From Marivirga lumbricoides (GTDB taxonomy: Bacteria > Bacteroidota > Bacteroidia > Cytophagales > Cyclobacteriaceae), in NCBI RefSeq assembly GCF_014636295.1, contig NZ_BMEC01000009.1, positions 62,001-126,000 of the forward strand: a DNA stretch of 64,000 nt, in the 5' to 3' direction. This document shows positions 9,671 to 18,582 of this stretch, piece by piece. The position numbers and the translations under genes were made by a program. Numbering within the stretch: the stretch's first letter is position 1; each line of letters starts with the position of its first letter. The notes under the pieces are model-generated. The model did not search any database. It saw nothing but the letters and a program-made list of their open reading frames with translations, and was not told where the DNA came from.

Positions 9671-12600
9671 ATGAAGAAAAACTACAATCTAATTCAAACA
9701 AAAAGGGGGAAATGGATTATATTATTTTTGCTCTTTTGCATTCTCTTATCACCGTTTAATATGACTGCTCAGGAAGCACAGTTGAATCAACAAATAATTC
9801 AGCTAAGCAGTGAGAATGTTTCGGTCAATAATATCTTAAAAGAAATAAGTCAACAAACTGAACTGGATTTTGTGTACGATGCGGGAAAAATTCCACTCAA
9901 CCAGATAATTGAGTTTGGAGAAAGAGACCAAAGTTTACAAAATATATTTAAAGAATTGACAGAACAGGCAGGTGTTAGCTATAAAATTGCAAACAAACAG
10001 ATTTCTCTCACCAAAGTAGAAAAACAACCACAGCAAGGAACTAATAATCAAAATGATACTAAAATTATTCGTGGTACCGTATTAGATCAACAATCTAATG
10101 ATCCTTTGATTGGAGTTACGGTCATCTTAGAAGGTATCAATCAAGGAACGGTAACAGATATAGAAGGTAATTATAAGCTTAGCGTTCCTTCCAATGCTGA
10201 AAATATAGTGTTTTCGTATGTAGGCTATCAAACGCAAACTATTGAGATAGGCAGCCAATCACAAATTGATGTTTTTATGAGTAACGATATCTCCTCATTA
10301 CAGGAAGTAGTAGTTACTGCATTAGCTATTAAAAAGCCTACCGAAAAATTAGGGTATGCTACGCAAAAAGTTGATGGGACTGCGCTTACCAAAGCGCAGG
10401 AACCCAATATAGTCGCCAATTTAACGGGTAAAGTAGCTGGTTTAACAGTATTTAATTCAACAGACTTTTTTCAAAATAGTTCATTTGAATTAAGAGGACA
10501 GGAACCTCTCATAGTAATTGATGGCGTTCCAAATACCTCCACCAATCTATGGGAGCTCAACTCCAATGATGTAGAATCAATCGATGTATTAAAAGGGGCT
10601 CCTGCTTCAGCATTATATGGCTCATTAGGCAGAAATGGAGCTATTATGATTACTACAAAAAGAGGTAGTCAAAAGGAAGGTCTGCAGGTGGAATTTAGTT
10701 CTAATACCATGGTAGCTTTTGATTTTCTCCGAAGACCTGAAATGCAAGACGTTTACGGATCAGGACGAAATGGACAATATGGTTATATTAATGGTACTGG
10801 GGCTGGTACGGAAGGTTCCGGTTTCACATGGGGGCCAAGGTTAAATCAACCAGATCCTTCCACACCAAGTGGGTTTGTAGAACTTGTTCAGTATAATAGT
10901 CCAAGAGATCCTGAAACCGGTGAATTAATACCTATTCCATGGATTAACCGAGGTGGTGATAATTTAGATAACTTCTTTAGAAACGGTGTAATTAGCAATA
11001 ATACCTTGGCAGTAACTGCCGGTAATATGGAAAGAAACGTAAGGGTTTCTGCCAGCCATAAGCAACAGTCAGGAATTGTACCAAACACAAGCCTAAGCTC
11101 ATCAAATTTCAGTGTTGCAGGAAAATATACTTACAAGAAATTAACTGTTGATGCTTCTCTTAATTATAATAAACAACAGTCTGACAATATACCTGAGATA
11201 GCCTGGAGCTCACAGAGTTTTATTTACAATCTCGCATTGTGGATGGGCCCTAACATAGATGTGAATGATTTAAGGGATTATTGGGTGCCAGGACAGGAAG
11301 GCTTTCAACAAAGACATTACAGTACCAGCTTTTACAATAACCCCTACTTTTTAGCCTATGAGTATAACAAAGGATATTACAGGGATGTAACTTATGGACA
11401 GGTTCTGGTTAGTTATGATATTTCAGATGACCTCTCAGTGAGTACAAGGAATGGAATAAACTATTTTTCTCTAAACAGAAACGAAAAAGAGCCTATAAGT
11501 TTTGTAAGAAACTTTAACAGAACTGACGGTAATTATTCACAAACCTATAATACAGATTTCACTATTAATACAGATGTATTTTTAAACTATAGTAAAAATT
11601 TTAATGAAAATTTCAATCTTCAATCAACTGTAGGAGTATCTAATAATTATAGAAATTCCTGGTCAGCCAACATACGCACTAATGGATTAAATGTACCTGA
11701 TTTTTATAATGTAAGTAACTCAAAAAATGCTTTATCGGGCTACAACAGTTTTTCAGAATCAAGAATTAGTTCAGCCTATGCAACAATAGATTTCGGATTT
11801 TTAAATTCCATTTACCTGGGAATTACAGGAAGAAATGACTGGGTTACTACCTTACCTATTGAAAATAATTCCTTTTTCTATCCTTCTGTTTCATTGAGTT
11901 ATGTTGCCAGTAAAATGTTTAATTTACCGGATTTCATCTCAAACTTAAGGATAAGGGGTAGTTGGGCTGAAGTTTCCAATGGAAGTTTTGGTGGTACTTA
12001 TTCACATATCCCCACTTATAACAGCGGTATAAACTGGCAAAACAATGCTTCTTTATCATTCCCCGGCACATTAATTAGCCCCGATTTACAACCTGAAACT
12101 TCTTCAGCTTTGGAAACAGGGATAGCAGTAGGTTTCATCGAAGATAGATTGACCATAGATGCCAATTATATTTATACATTAGACTATAACAATATTACCA
12201 GTGTGCCAATTTCCATCTCCTCCGGGTATTCCAGTCAACTAATAAATGCCAATGAGTTCGAAAGAAAAGGCTTTGAACTGGTTCTTAAAGGTAGACCTAT
12301 CCGAACACAACAATTCCAATGGAACATCACTGCCAACTTAAGCCAGTATAGAACCTACATCAAGACAATTGATGTTGGTGACCGAATTGGTCAACAGAAA
12401 GAGGGTGATCGCACAGATAAACTCTTCAGAACCGTGTGGCTGGAAACACCAGATGGAAAGCCAATCATTGGGAGCAATGGAATTAATATACGGGATCCCT
12501 TCGATAGGCACATAGGTTATAGTGATCCGGACTATGTGTATGGATTTTTAAACAACTTTAATTATAGAAATTTCTCTCTTTTTGTTGGAATAGATGGCAG

Positions 12601-13093
12601 AATAGGCGGGATTATGGAAAGTAAAACTATTAGAAATATGTGGTGGTCCGGTGTACATCCGGAAACCGTTAATGAATTTAGGGCTGCTTCCGTCAGAGGT
12701 GTTAGTAATTATGTAGCAGATGGCGTGGTGGTAGTTGATGGAGCTGTGGAATATGACACAGAAGGTAATATTATAAGGGATACCCGATCCTACGAACCTA
12801 ACTCTCAGCCAGTCAATTATGAAACTTATATTTCTACCTACCACTCAAGGTCTTATGGTAACCATTATTACGATGAAACCTTTATAAAATTACGTGAAGT
12901 TACACTAAGCTACAATTTCCCAAACAAGTGGCTGGATCGCACATTTTTAAGCGCTGCAACAGTTTCTTTAATTGGAAGAAACTTGTTTATCCTATCCAAT
13001 ATAAAGTATATCGATCCGGATTCAGGAAACGACCAGGACATGCAAACTCCCTCAATGAGGAATGTTGGATTTCATGTAAATGTTAAATTCTAA
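9671..13093 (+). CDS. SusC/RagA TonB-dependent receptor with N-terminal STN domain
   Basis: The 1140-residue outer-membrane transporter begins with a signal peptide. An STN domain (about residues 38-115, QIIQLSSENVSVNNILKEI) is the module that talks to the FecR protein. A CarboxypepD-regulatory-like domain (about 133-212), a TonB-dependent plug (about 218-330, including APASALYGSLGRNGAIMITT) and a 22-strand barrel ending in an aromatic C-terminal strand (NVGFHVNVKF) follow. It imports ligand captured by SusD using TonB energy. It is the only SusC in the window with an STN domain and the only one next to a sigma/anti-sigma pair. The ligand is unknown; nearby phosphoesterases suggest a phosphorylated compound. 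Confidence 0.96.
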   Translation: MKKNYNLIQTKRGKWIILFLLFCILLSPFNMTAQEAQLNQQIIQLSSENVSVNNILKEISQQTELDFVYDAGKIPLNQIIEFGERDQSLQNIFKELTEQAGVSYKIANKQISLTKVEKQPQQGTNNQNDTKIIRGTVLDQQSNDPLIGVTVILEGINQGTVTDIEGNYKLSVPSNAENIVFSYVGYQTQTIEIGSQSQIDVFMSNDISSLQEVVVTALAIKKPTEKLGYATQKVDGTALTKAQEPNIVANLTGKVAGLTVFNSTDFFQNSSFELRGQEPLIVIDGVPNTSTNLWELNSNDVESIDVLKGAPASALYGSLGRNGAIMITTKRGSQKEGLQVEFSSNTMVAFDFLRRPEMQDVYGSGRNGQYGYINGTGAGTEGSGFTWGPRLNQPDPSTPSGFVELVQYNSPRDPETGELIPIPWINRGGDNLDNFFRNGVISNNTLAVTAGNMERNVRVSASHKQQSGIVPNTSLSSSNFSVAGKYTYKKLTVDASLNYNKQQSDNIPEIAWSSQSFIYNLALWMGPNIDVNDLRDYWVPGQEGFQQRHYSTSFYNNPYFLAYEYNKGYYRDVTYGQVLVSYDISDDLSVSTRNGINYFSLNRNEKEPISFVRNFNRTDGNYSQTYNTDFTINTDVFLNYSKNFNENFNLQSTVGVSNNYRNSWSANIRTNGLNVPDFYNVSNSKNALSGYNSFSESRISSAYATIDFGFLNSIYLGITGRNDWVTTLPIENNSFFYPSVSLSYVASKMFNLPDFISNLRIRGSWAEVSNGSFGGTYSHIPTYNSGINWQNNASLSFPGTLISPDLQPETSSALETGIAVGFIEDRLTIDANYIYTLDYNNITSVPISISSGYSSQLINANEFERKGFELVLKGRPIRTQQFQWNITANLSQYRTYIKTIDVGDRIGQQKEGDRTDKLFRTVWLETPDGKPIIGSNGINIRDPFDRHIGYSDPDYVYGFLNNFNYRNFSLFVGIDGRIGGIMESKTIRNMWWSGVHPETVNEFRAASVRGVSNYVADGVVVVDGAVEYDTEGNIIRDTRSYEPNSQPVNYETYISTYHSRSYGNHYYDETFIKLREVTLSYNFPNKWLDRTFLSAATVSLIGRNLFILSNIKYIDPDSGNDQDMQTPSMRNVGFHVNVKF

Positions 13094-13104
13094 AAATTGA
13101 AACA

Positions 13105-14565
13105 ATGAAAAATTCTATACAATCAGTTTTTGTTATTTTATTGATTTTTCTAATTGGCTGTAGAAACCATGAAGAATTTCAAATTAACCCTAATAGTACA
13201 ACAAATGCCAATCCGGGATTGCTACTAACGGGTATAGAAGTGAACGCTTTCAATTCCATTGATCTGAACGCTGCTATGGCATGCAGATACTTGGTTAATG
13301 TTAACCTTGTAAATGATTTTCAATACTATGGATGGGACAGAGCAGGTTTTGGTTTTTATGCAACACTAAGGCAAGTACAGAAAATGGAAGAAGAAGCTGT
13401 TGCTTTCGATAACACCAATTATGTTGCTATTGCCAAATTTTTCAGAGCTTTTGTTTACGAGCAAATCACAAGGCAATTTGGTGACATTCCTTTTTCTGAA
13501 TCAATGAGAGCAGAGGAACTACTGATTACCCCTGCTTATGATGATCAAAAGACAGTTTATCTCGGGATTTTAAATTTATTGGAAGAAGCAAATGAGCAAA
13601 TCGATCCAAATTCAGACCCTATAACCGGTGATGTAGTTTTCAATGGTGATATTTCTAAATGGCAGAAATTAATTAATTCTTACAGGCTTCGTGTGCTAAT
13701 GAGCCTTTCTTTGAAAGAAAATGACGCTGATTTAAATATTGCTAATACATTCAATAGTATATATAGCAACCCTGAGAGATATCCAATAATGCAGTCCGTT
13801 GAAGATAACTGTCAGTATACTTACTCCGAAGAAACAGGAAATACCTATCCATTTTGGAGAAGCGCATCCATTACTACCTCCTATATTTTAGAAGAGTCTT
13901 TTATTAACAAATTAAAAGATTTTAGTGACCCCAGATTATTTGTTATTGCAGCCCCAGAGATTGCCTCTGCCGGCATGGATGAATTTAGCTTTGATAGTTA
14001 CAGTGGGTTTAATGGAAGTGCTCCTATAGATGTTAATACTACCAAACTTGGGCTGGGAGAAGGTTCTCCTTTAGACGATCGATATATAGAAGATTCCGAG
14101 GCTGAACCTAATTTAGCTTTCGGATTTGCTGAACTCAATTTCACAGTAGCAGAAGCTGCTAACAGAGGCTGGATAAGTGCTGATCCGGCTGAATTCTACC
14201 TGAGGGGGATTAAAGCATCTATGCAATTTTACAACATTAATGAGGCTGAAGTAAATGATTATTTAAGCCAGGAAGGGGTAGTTTATAACCCGGCAAATGG
14301 CTTAGAGCAGATTCTTACACAAAAATATTTAGCCATGTTTTTAAACTCCGGATGGGAGCCTTTTTACAACAACAGAAGAACAGGGATTCCTGAATTTGAT
14401 ACAAGTGGAGGTGGCACCCTAAACCAGGGAATGGTTCCTAAAAGATGGATGTATCCAACTTCTGAAATCAATCAAAATCAGCAGAACCTGGAAGAGGCTA
14501 TTCAAAAACAATTTCCGCAAGGAGACAACATAAATGGTGTAATGTGGTCAATTGACCCTGAATAA
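13105..14565 (+). CDS. SusD/RagB-like surface lipoprotein
   Basis: The 486-residue lipoprotein (lipobox LIGC) lies 11 bases after its susC. The TPR-like helical repeats of SusD proteins are visible (AIAKFFRAFVYEQITRQFGD, then KWQKLINSYRLRVLMSLS). The C-terminal part has the ILTQKYLAMFLN-GWEPFYNNRRTG segment of the SusD-like_2 subfamily. SusD forms the lid of the SusC barrel and binds ligand at the cell surface. Acidic residues close behind the lipid-bearing cysteine (HEE) are compatible with surface export. The ligand cannot be read from the sequence. Confidence 0.94.
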   Translation: MKNSIQSVFVILLIFLIGCRNHEEFQINPNSTTNANPGLLLTGIEVNAFNSIDLNAAMACRYLVNVNLVNDFQYYGWDRAGFGFYATLRQVQKMEEEAVAFDNTNYVAIAKFFRAFVYEQITRQFGDIPFSESMRAEELLITPAYDDQKTVYLGILNLLEEANEQIDPNSDPITGDVVFNGDISKWQKLINSYRLRVLMSLSLKENDADLNIANTFNSIYSNPERYPIMQSVEDNCQYTYSEETGNTYPFWRSASITTSYILEESFINKLKDFSDPRLFVIAAPEIASAGMDEFSFDSYSGFNGSAPIDVNTTKLGLGEGSPLDDRYIEDSEAEPNLAFGFAELNFTVAEAANRGWISADPAEFYLRGIKASMQFYNINEAEVNDYLSQEGVVYNPANGLEQILTQKYLAMFLNSGWEPFYNNRRTGIPEFDTSGGGTLNQGMVPKRWMYPTSEINQNQQNLEEAIQKQFPQGDNINGVMWSIDPE

Positions 14566-14571
14566 TAAATT

Positions 14572-15387
14572 ATGAGACAGTTTTTAATATTTTTATTTTT
14601 TGTAGGTACAGTTCCCGTTGTTGGTCAGCCCACTAAATTGTGCACTTTCAATATCCGTTTTGAGAACCCGAAAGATGGTATACATCAATGGGAGAACAGA
14701 AAGGAAAGCGCTGTCAATTTTATAAAAATTGAGCAAATTGATGTGATTGGAATGCAGGAAGTATTGCATTCCCAAATTCAATATTTAGAGGAAAATCTGC
14801 CTGACTACCAGAGAGTAGGTGTGGGTAGGGATGATGGTAAAACCCAGGGAGAGTATTCTCCTATCTTTTTCAGGAAAAATAAATATCAATTGTTGGATAG
14901 TGGCACTTTTTGGCTTTCTACTGACCGAACCCAACCTAACAAAGGCTGGGATGCTGCACTTCCCAGAGTGTGTACATGGGTTAAATTATTAAATAAAGAA
15001 GATCAAGACACACTTCTACTACTTAATACACATTTTGACCATGTGGGTGTGCAGGCCAGAATTAAAAGTGTTGATGTAATGGTAGAAGTAATTAATGAAA
15101 TGAACCACCACGGCAAAACTGTTCTAATGGGAGACTTTAACCTGGAACCGGAAAAAGAGCCGGTACAAAAAGTTATTGCAGCCGGATTCACAGATAGTTA
15201 TGATGCCCCCATAAAATTAGGCCCAAAAGGCACTTATAATGCTTTTCAGGTCGGTAAAAAATATGAAAGAAGGATTGATTATATTTTTTTAAAGGGTACC
15301 TCACCTAAAACCTACAAAGTAAACAGTATGCTCATTAACGAAACATTTCTATCGGATCATTTTCCGGTAATTGTTGAACTCAATTAA
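14572..15387 (+). CDS. Secreted EEP-family phosphoesterase (endonuclease/exonuclease/phosphatase)
   Basis: The 271-residue protein has a cleavable signal peptide without a lipobox. All EEP core motifs are present: TFNIRF (Asn), GMQEVL (metal Glu), THFDHVG (His), GDFNLEP (Asp/Asn), RRIDYIF (Asp) and SDHFPV (final catalytic His). The family is a Mg-dependent phosphodiesterase/monoesterase fold covering DNase I, sphingomyelinases and inositol phosphatases; the actual substrate is unknown. It starts 6 bases after susD, so it belongs to the SusCD operon. It is closely related to the next gene and probably a tandem duplicate that lacks the lipid anchor. Confidence 0.9.
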   Translation: MRQFLIFLFFVGTVPVVGQPTKLCTFNIRFENPKDGIHQWENRKESAVNFIKIEQIDVIGMQEVLHSQIQYLEENLPDYQRVGVGRDDGKTQGEYSPIFFRKNKYQLLDSGTFWLSTDRTQPNKGWDAALPRVCTWVKLLNKEDQDTLLLLNTHFDHVGVQARIKSVDVMVEVINEMNHHGKTVLMGDFNLEPEKEPVQKVIAAGFTDSYDAPIKLGPKGTYNAFQVGKKYERRIDYIFLKGTSPKTYKVNSMLINETFLSDHFPVIVELN

Positions 15388-15388
15388 T

Positions 15389-16282
15389 ATGATTTATAAA
15401 AAAATACAACAAATTCCATTATTAACTATTCTTACTCTAATACTTTTTTCCTGTGCTGATGATAACACAGCCTTAGAAGATGAAATGACCCCTGTTAGCT
15501 TAAATGATATAAAGGTAAGTTCCTTTAACATTAGGTTTGCTAACCCTTCAGACGGATTTAACAGATGGGAAAACAGAAGAGATGATATACTGAGCTTTCT
15601 TCAAATTGAAGATTTAGATATCATCGGAATGCAGGAAGTATTATACTCTCAAACCCTATTTTTCGAAGCTAACCTTACAAACTATACCAAAATAGGAGTA
15701 GGTAGGGATGATGGTAAGCAAGGAGGCGAGTATGCCCCACTTTACATTAAAAATAACCGTTTTGACATACTGGACAGTGGTAATTTTTGGTTGTCCGAAT
15801 CCCCTGAAGTGCCCTCTAAAGGTTGGGATGCGGTGTTAAACAGAATCTGCACCTACGCGCATTTATATGATATAGAAACTTCCCAGGAAGTTTTTGTCTT
15901 TAATACGCATTACGATCATGTAGGCTCAACCGCTCGGGTACAAAGCTCTTCACTTATTTTAGATAGCGTACAAAATAAGCTCAATGAAGATATAAGGGTA
16001 ATCTTAACAGGCGATTTAAATGTTGAGCCCGGTAATACTGCCTACAACACATTAGCTAATATTTTGGATGATAGCTTTAATTCAAACATCAGATTTGGCC
16101 CTCAGGGCACCTACAACGGGTTTAATGTAGGGGATAATCATAATAGACGAATTGATTATATTCTATTTAAGGGGTTTAAATCCAATTCTTATAAAACCAT
16201 CAGTACAGTAATTGATGGAAGATACCTTTCAGATCATTTTCCAATAATATCCAACCTGGCTTATAGGCCACTTAATAATTAA
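15389..16282 (+). CDS. EEP-family phosphoesterase, lipoprotein paralogue
   Basis: I prefer the ATG at 15389, right after the preceding stop (TAATATG), over a TTG at 15371 inside the upstream gene; the ATG gives a clean lipoprotein signal (LILFSC) in a 297-residue protein. EEP motifs are complete: SFNIRF, GMQEVL, THYDHVG, GDLNVEP, RRIDYIL, SDHFPI. GVGRDDGK and SKGWDA segments are shared with the upstream paralogue, pointing to tandem duplication. Acidic residues follow the cysteine (ADDN), as in surface-exported lipoproteins of Bacteroidota. It probably cleaves phosphoesters at the surface, while its partner acts as a soluble enzyme (inference). Confidence 0.9.
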   Translation: MIYKKIQQIPLLTILTLILFSCADDNTALEDEMTPVSLNDIKVSSFNIRFANPSDGFNRWENRRDDILSFLQIEDLDIIGMQEVLYSQTLFFEANLTNYTKIGVGRDDGKQGGEYAPLYIKNNRFDILDSGNFWLSESPEVPSKGWDAVLNRICTYAHLYDIETSQEVFVFNTHYDHVGSTARVQSSSLILDSVQNKLNEDIRVILTGDLNVEPGNTAYNTLANILDDSFNSNIRFGPQGTYNGFNVGDNHNRRIDYILFKGFKSNSYKTISTVIDGRYLSDHFPIISNLAYRPLNN

Positions 16283-16307
16283 ATTTTTACACTTAAACTA
16301 AATAATA

Positions 16308-17327
16308 ATGATGATGAAAACAACAAGAAAACTTCTCTTTACTGCTTCAGTAGCTTTTTTAAGCTTACTAATGGCTTGTAGTGATGACGATGAAGCATCA
16401 AACTCGGTCGTTTCATTTAGCAACGCCACCTTAACTATCACTACGGATGATTTAAGTCCTGCTACTGTATCTATGAGTATTTCACCTGCAGCAGCTTCTA
16501 ACTCAACCATTAGTGTAATTGTTACAGGTAGCACCTACGGGGAAACTTTTACCACTGACCCTGCCCTCGCTGCTGGTCAGATTGACATACCTGTTGCTCA
16601 AGGAGCTACAAATGCTCAATTTACTATTATCCCAAATGAAGAAGGAATCAGATTTGATGACATCAACCTTGAATTTGAAATTATTAGTGTTGGTGCCGGC
16701 TTATCTACTGAGGAATTTGACGGCAGGTTTCTAGACTTTACTATTGAAAACAACAAGGAACAGGGAACCGGATTACCTTATATAGAAAGTTTCAATAATT
16801 GCGGTCCAGATGGAAATGGTGAAGCTGTACAAGACGGTTGGGAGCAGATAGTTATTGAAGAGAATTCTTTTGGAACTGGTAGCTTTAATTGTTACACTGG
16901 CCAAGGGGTTGTAGGTTTAATGGCCAATGCATATAGTGGGGATGCTGAGAACGAAGATCCTGATTATACTGAAGTATGGTATATTTCTCCTGTAATCGGC
17001 TTAATAGATGAAGTTAATCCTACCTTAAATTTTGATGTAGACAGAAGATTTGACGCACCTATTGATGATAATACATTGGCGTATGGTATTCAGATTTCCA
17101 CTGACTACGATGGTACAAATTTTGAAACCGCTAATTGGGAAGTTTTTCAGGCAGGCGTAACTGCTATGACAGCAAATGATCCTGAAGCTGATGATATTGC
17201 CAGTACAGGTGATCTGGATTTATCTGCTTATGCCGGAGAAACTATTAGTATTGCTTTTATTTATAGAGCACGAAACGCCCGGTTTGGAGCCACTGCCCTA
17301 AGAATTGCCAATGTAGTAGTTGAATAA
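16308..17327 (+). CDS. Surface-type lipoprotein with choice-of-anchor J-like domain
   Basis: The 339-residue lipoprotein has lipobox LLMAC followed by SDDDEA, which resembles the lipoprotein export signal that sends proteins to the outer face in Bacteroides. Residues ~35-150 look like a Calx-beta/immunoglobulin-like domain (VSFSNATLTITTDDLSPATV). Residues ~155-339 begin LPYIESFNNCG and end in VVVE, the pattern of a choice-of-anchor J (MAM/jelly-roll-like) domain with a possible Cys pair. It is the last gene of the SusCD-EEP operon, where a SusE/SusF-like binding protein normally lies. No catalytic motif is visible; I infer ligand binding. Confidence 0.82.
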   Translation: MMMKTTRKLLFTASVAFLSLLMACSDDDEASNSVVSFSNATLTITTDDLSPATVSMSISPAAASNSTISVIVTGSTYGETFTTDPALAAGQIDIPVAQGATNAQFTIIPNEEGIRFDDINLEFEIISVGAGLSTEEFDGRFLDFTIENNKEQGTGLPYIESFNNCGPDGNGEAVQDGWEQIVIEENSFGTGSFNCYTGQGVVGLMANAYSGDAENEDPDYTEVWYISPVIGLIDEVNPTLNFDVDRRFDAPIDDNTLAYGIQISTDYDGTNFETANWEVFQAGVTAMTANDPEADDIASTGDLDLSAYAGETISIAFIYRARNARFGATALRIANVVVE

Positions 17328-17350
17328 TTTTTTTTAGTTGTTTGAAAGGT

Positions 17351-17379
17351 ACCGGCCTGCCAGGTCGGTGCTTTTTTTA
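17351..17379 (+). terminator. Intrinsic terminator of the SusCD-EEP operon
   Basis: ACCGGCCT and AGGTCGGT (17351-17369, one G-U pair, 3-base loop) form a GC-rich hairpin followed by a run of T. It lies 23 bases after the last gene of the operon and also separates it from the convergent FGE gene. Confidence 0.85.
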
Positions 17380-17390
17380 TAATCAACCCC

Positions 17391-18464
17391 TTATCTGTAC
17401 TTATCCCTTACACACCTAAAACCTGTGTGATTAAAACCTGAGTCTTTACTTGAACTCATTCTTCTGGATACTCTGTAACCTGAGCAATAATCATCATTGC
17501 AAAGGAAGGAGCCTCCTCTTATGATATGCTTAGGAGAGAAAGGCTCGCGCGGATCTTTATACTCTGATGCTCCCTTTGGGTTTTCTACCAACCCCTCCTT
17601 AGCATACTGATTGTAAAGATCAATGTTGTATTTATCTACACACCACTCCCAAACATTGCCCGCCATATCATACAAGCCAAATTTATTTGCAGGATAGCTT
17701 TTAACAGGTGCAGTTCCATAATATCCATCCATTTCAAAATTATTGTAAGGAAAATTACCCTGCCAGAAATTAGCTTTATCTATAGCTTCCTCAACAGGCT
17801 GATTACCCCAGGGATATTTAGCATCCGAATTTCCTCCTGAAGCTGCCCACTCCCATTCCGCTTCTGTGGGAAGTCTTTTGCCGGCCCATTCCGCATAGGC
17901 TTTGGCATCCTCCCATGCTATATGCACTACCGGGTGATCCATTCTATCTTTAATAGTACTTTCAGGCCCCTCAGGATGCCTCCAACTGGCTCCAATGGTC
18001 CACTTCCACCACTGGGAGTAATCATTCAAATTAACAGCTCCTTCTGTTGGTTGAAATACCAACGAACCCGCTTTCAGTACCGAATCTGCAGGTTTGGGGG
18101 TGCCTGCAGGAAGTTGTTCTTTTAACTCTGCCCAATTAATATCCTTCTCAGCAATTGTTACATAGCCGGTGGCTTCCACAAAAGATTGGAGTTCTTTGTT
18201 GGTAACTTCAGTGGCATCCATATAAAATGCTTTGATCTTTACTTGGTGGCGAGGGTATTCATCCTGATACGCCTGCTTTGTTTTAGCTCCCATCATAAAA
18301 TCTCCTGCAGGAATAAAAACCATCCCTTCAGGCACTTCAATCTCATTTGAAGTAGTCCCGTCATTACCGGTTTCTCCATTATTACTGCACGCATTGAGTA
18401 GCAATAAAAGCATTCCAAACTTGAGTATTCCTAAAACTGTAGTTACTTTCAAAAGCAATTTCAT
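17391..18464 (-). CDS. Formylglycine-generating enzyme (FGE/SUMF1 type), lipoprotein
   Basis: This enzyme converts the CxPSR cysteine of sulfatases to formylglycine with O2 and copper. The 357-residue protein has the whole FGE-sulfatase domain: MVFIPAGDFMMG, a long middle with AEKDINW and WWKWTIGASWRHPEG, HPVVHIAWEDAKAYAEWAGK, LPTEAEWEWAASGG, GNVWEWCVDKY and RGGSFLCNDDYCSGYR. Cys322 and Cys327 (C-x4-C) match the active-site pair of human SUMF1, which most SUMF1-like homologues lack. A lipobox (LLNAC) predicts export and lipid anchoring, so it would act outside the cytoplasm. The sulfatase at 2122 is a plausible client. Convergent with the SusCD operon. Confidence 0.88.
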   Translation of the reverse strand: MKLLLKVTTVLGILKFGMLLLLLNACSNNGETGNDGTTSNEIEVPEGMVFIPAGDFMMGAKTKQAYQDEYPRHQVKIKAFYMDATEVTNKELQSFVEATGYVTIAEKDINWAELKEQLPAGTPKPADSVLKAGSLVFQPTEGAVNLNDYSQWWKWTIGASWRHPEGPESTIKDRMDHPVVHIAWEDAKAYAEWAGKRLPTEAEWEWAASGGNSDAKYPWGNQPVEEAIDKANFWQGNFPYNNFEMDGYYGTAPVKSYPANKFGLYDMAGNVWEWCVDKYNIDLYNQYAKEGLVENPKGASEYKDPREPFSPKHIIRGGSFLCNDDYCSGYRVSRRMSSSKDSGFNHTGFRCVRDKYR

Positions 18465-18490
18465 TCTTTAACAATGAAAAAATCATTTAA

Positions 18491-18498
18491 CAAAACTA
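18491..18498 (-). promoter_or_regulatory. Candidate -7 box for the FGE gene
   Basis: Read on the minus strand this is TAGTTTTG, a match to TAnnTTTG, 27 bases before the FGE start codon. No clear -33 TTG is seen, so this is a tentative call. Confidence 0.4.
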
Positions 18499-18529
18499 AC
18501 TCAAAAATCATGAAGATTATTTTGCATAA

Positions 18530-18560
18530 AAAAAGACCCCGATTACTCAGGGTCTTTTTA
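18530..18560 (-). terminator. Intrinsic terminator after the superoxide dismutase gene
   Basis: AAAAGACCC and GGGTCTTTT form a hairpin with a ~10-base loop; on the minus strand it is followed by T-rich sequence. It lies just downstream of the sod stop and upstream of the FGE gene, so the two are separate transcripts. The symmetry would also allow some function on the plus strand. Confidence 0.82.
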
Positions 18561-18582
18561 ACCTCTTATATGTTAGCAAAAA

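Noticed and set aside
10228-10419. Antisense frames inside susC, the sulfatase and other large genes
   Set aside because: They are shadows of real genes in other frames, with no domain or start-site support.
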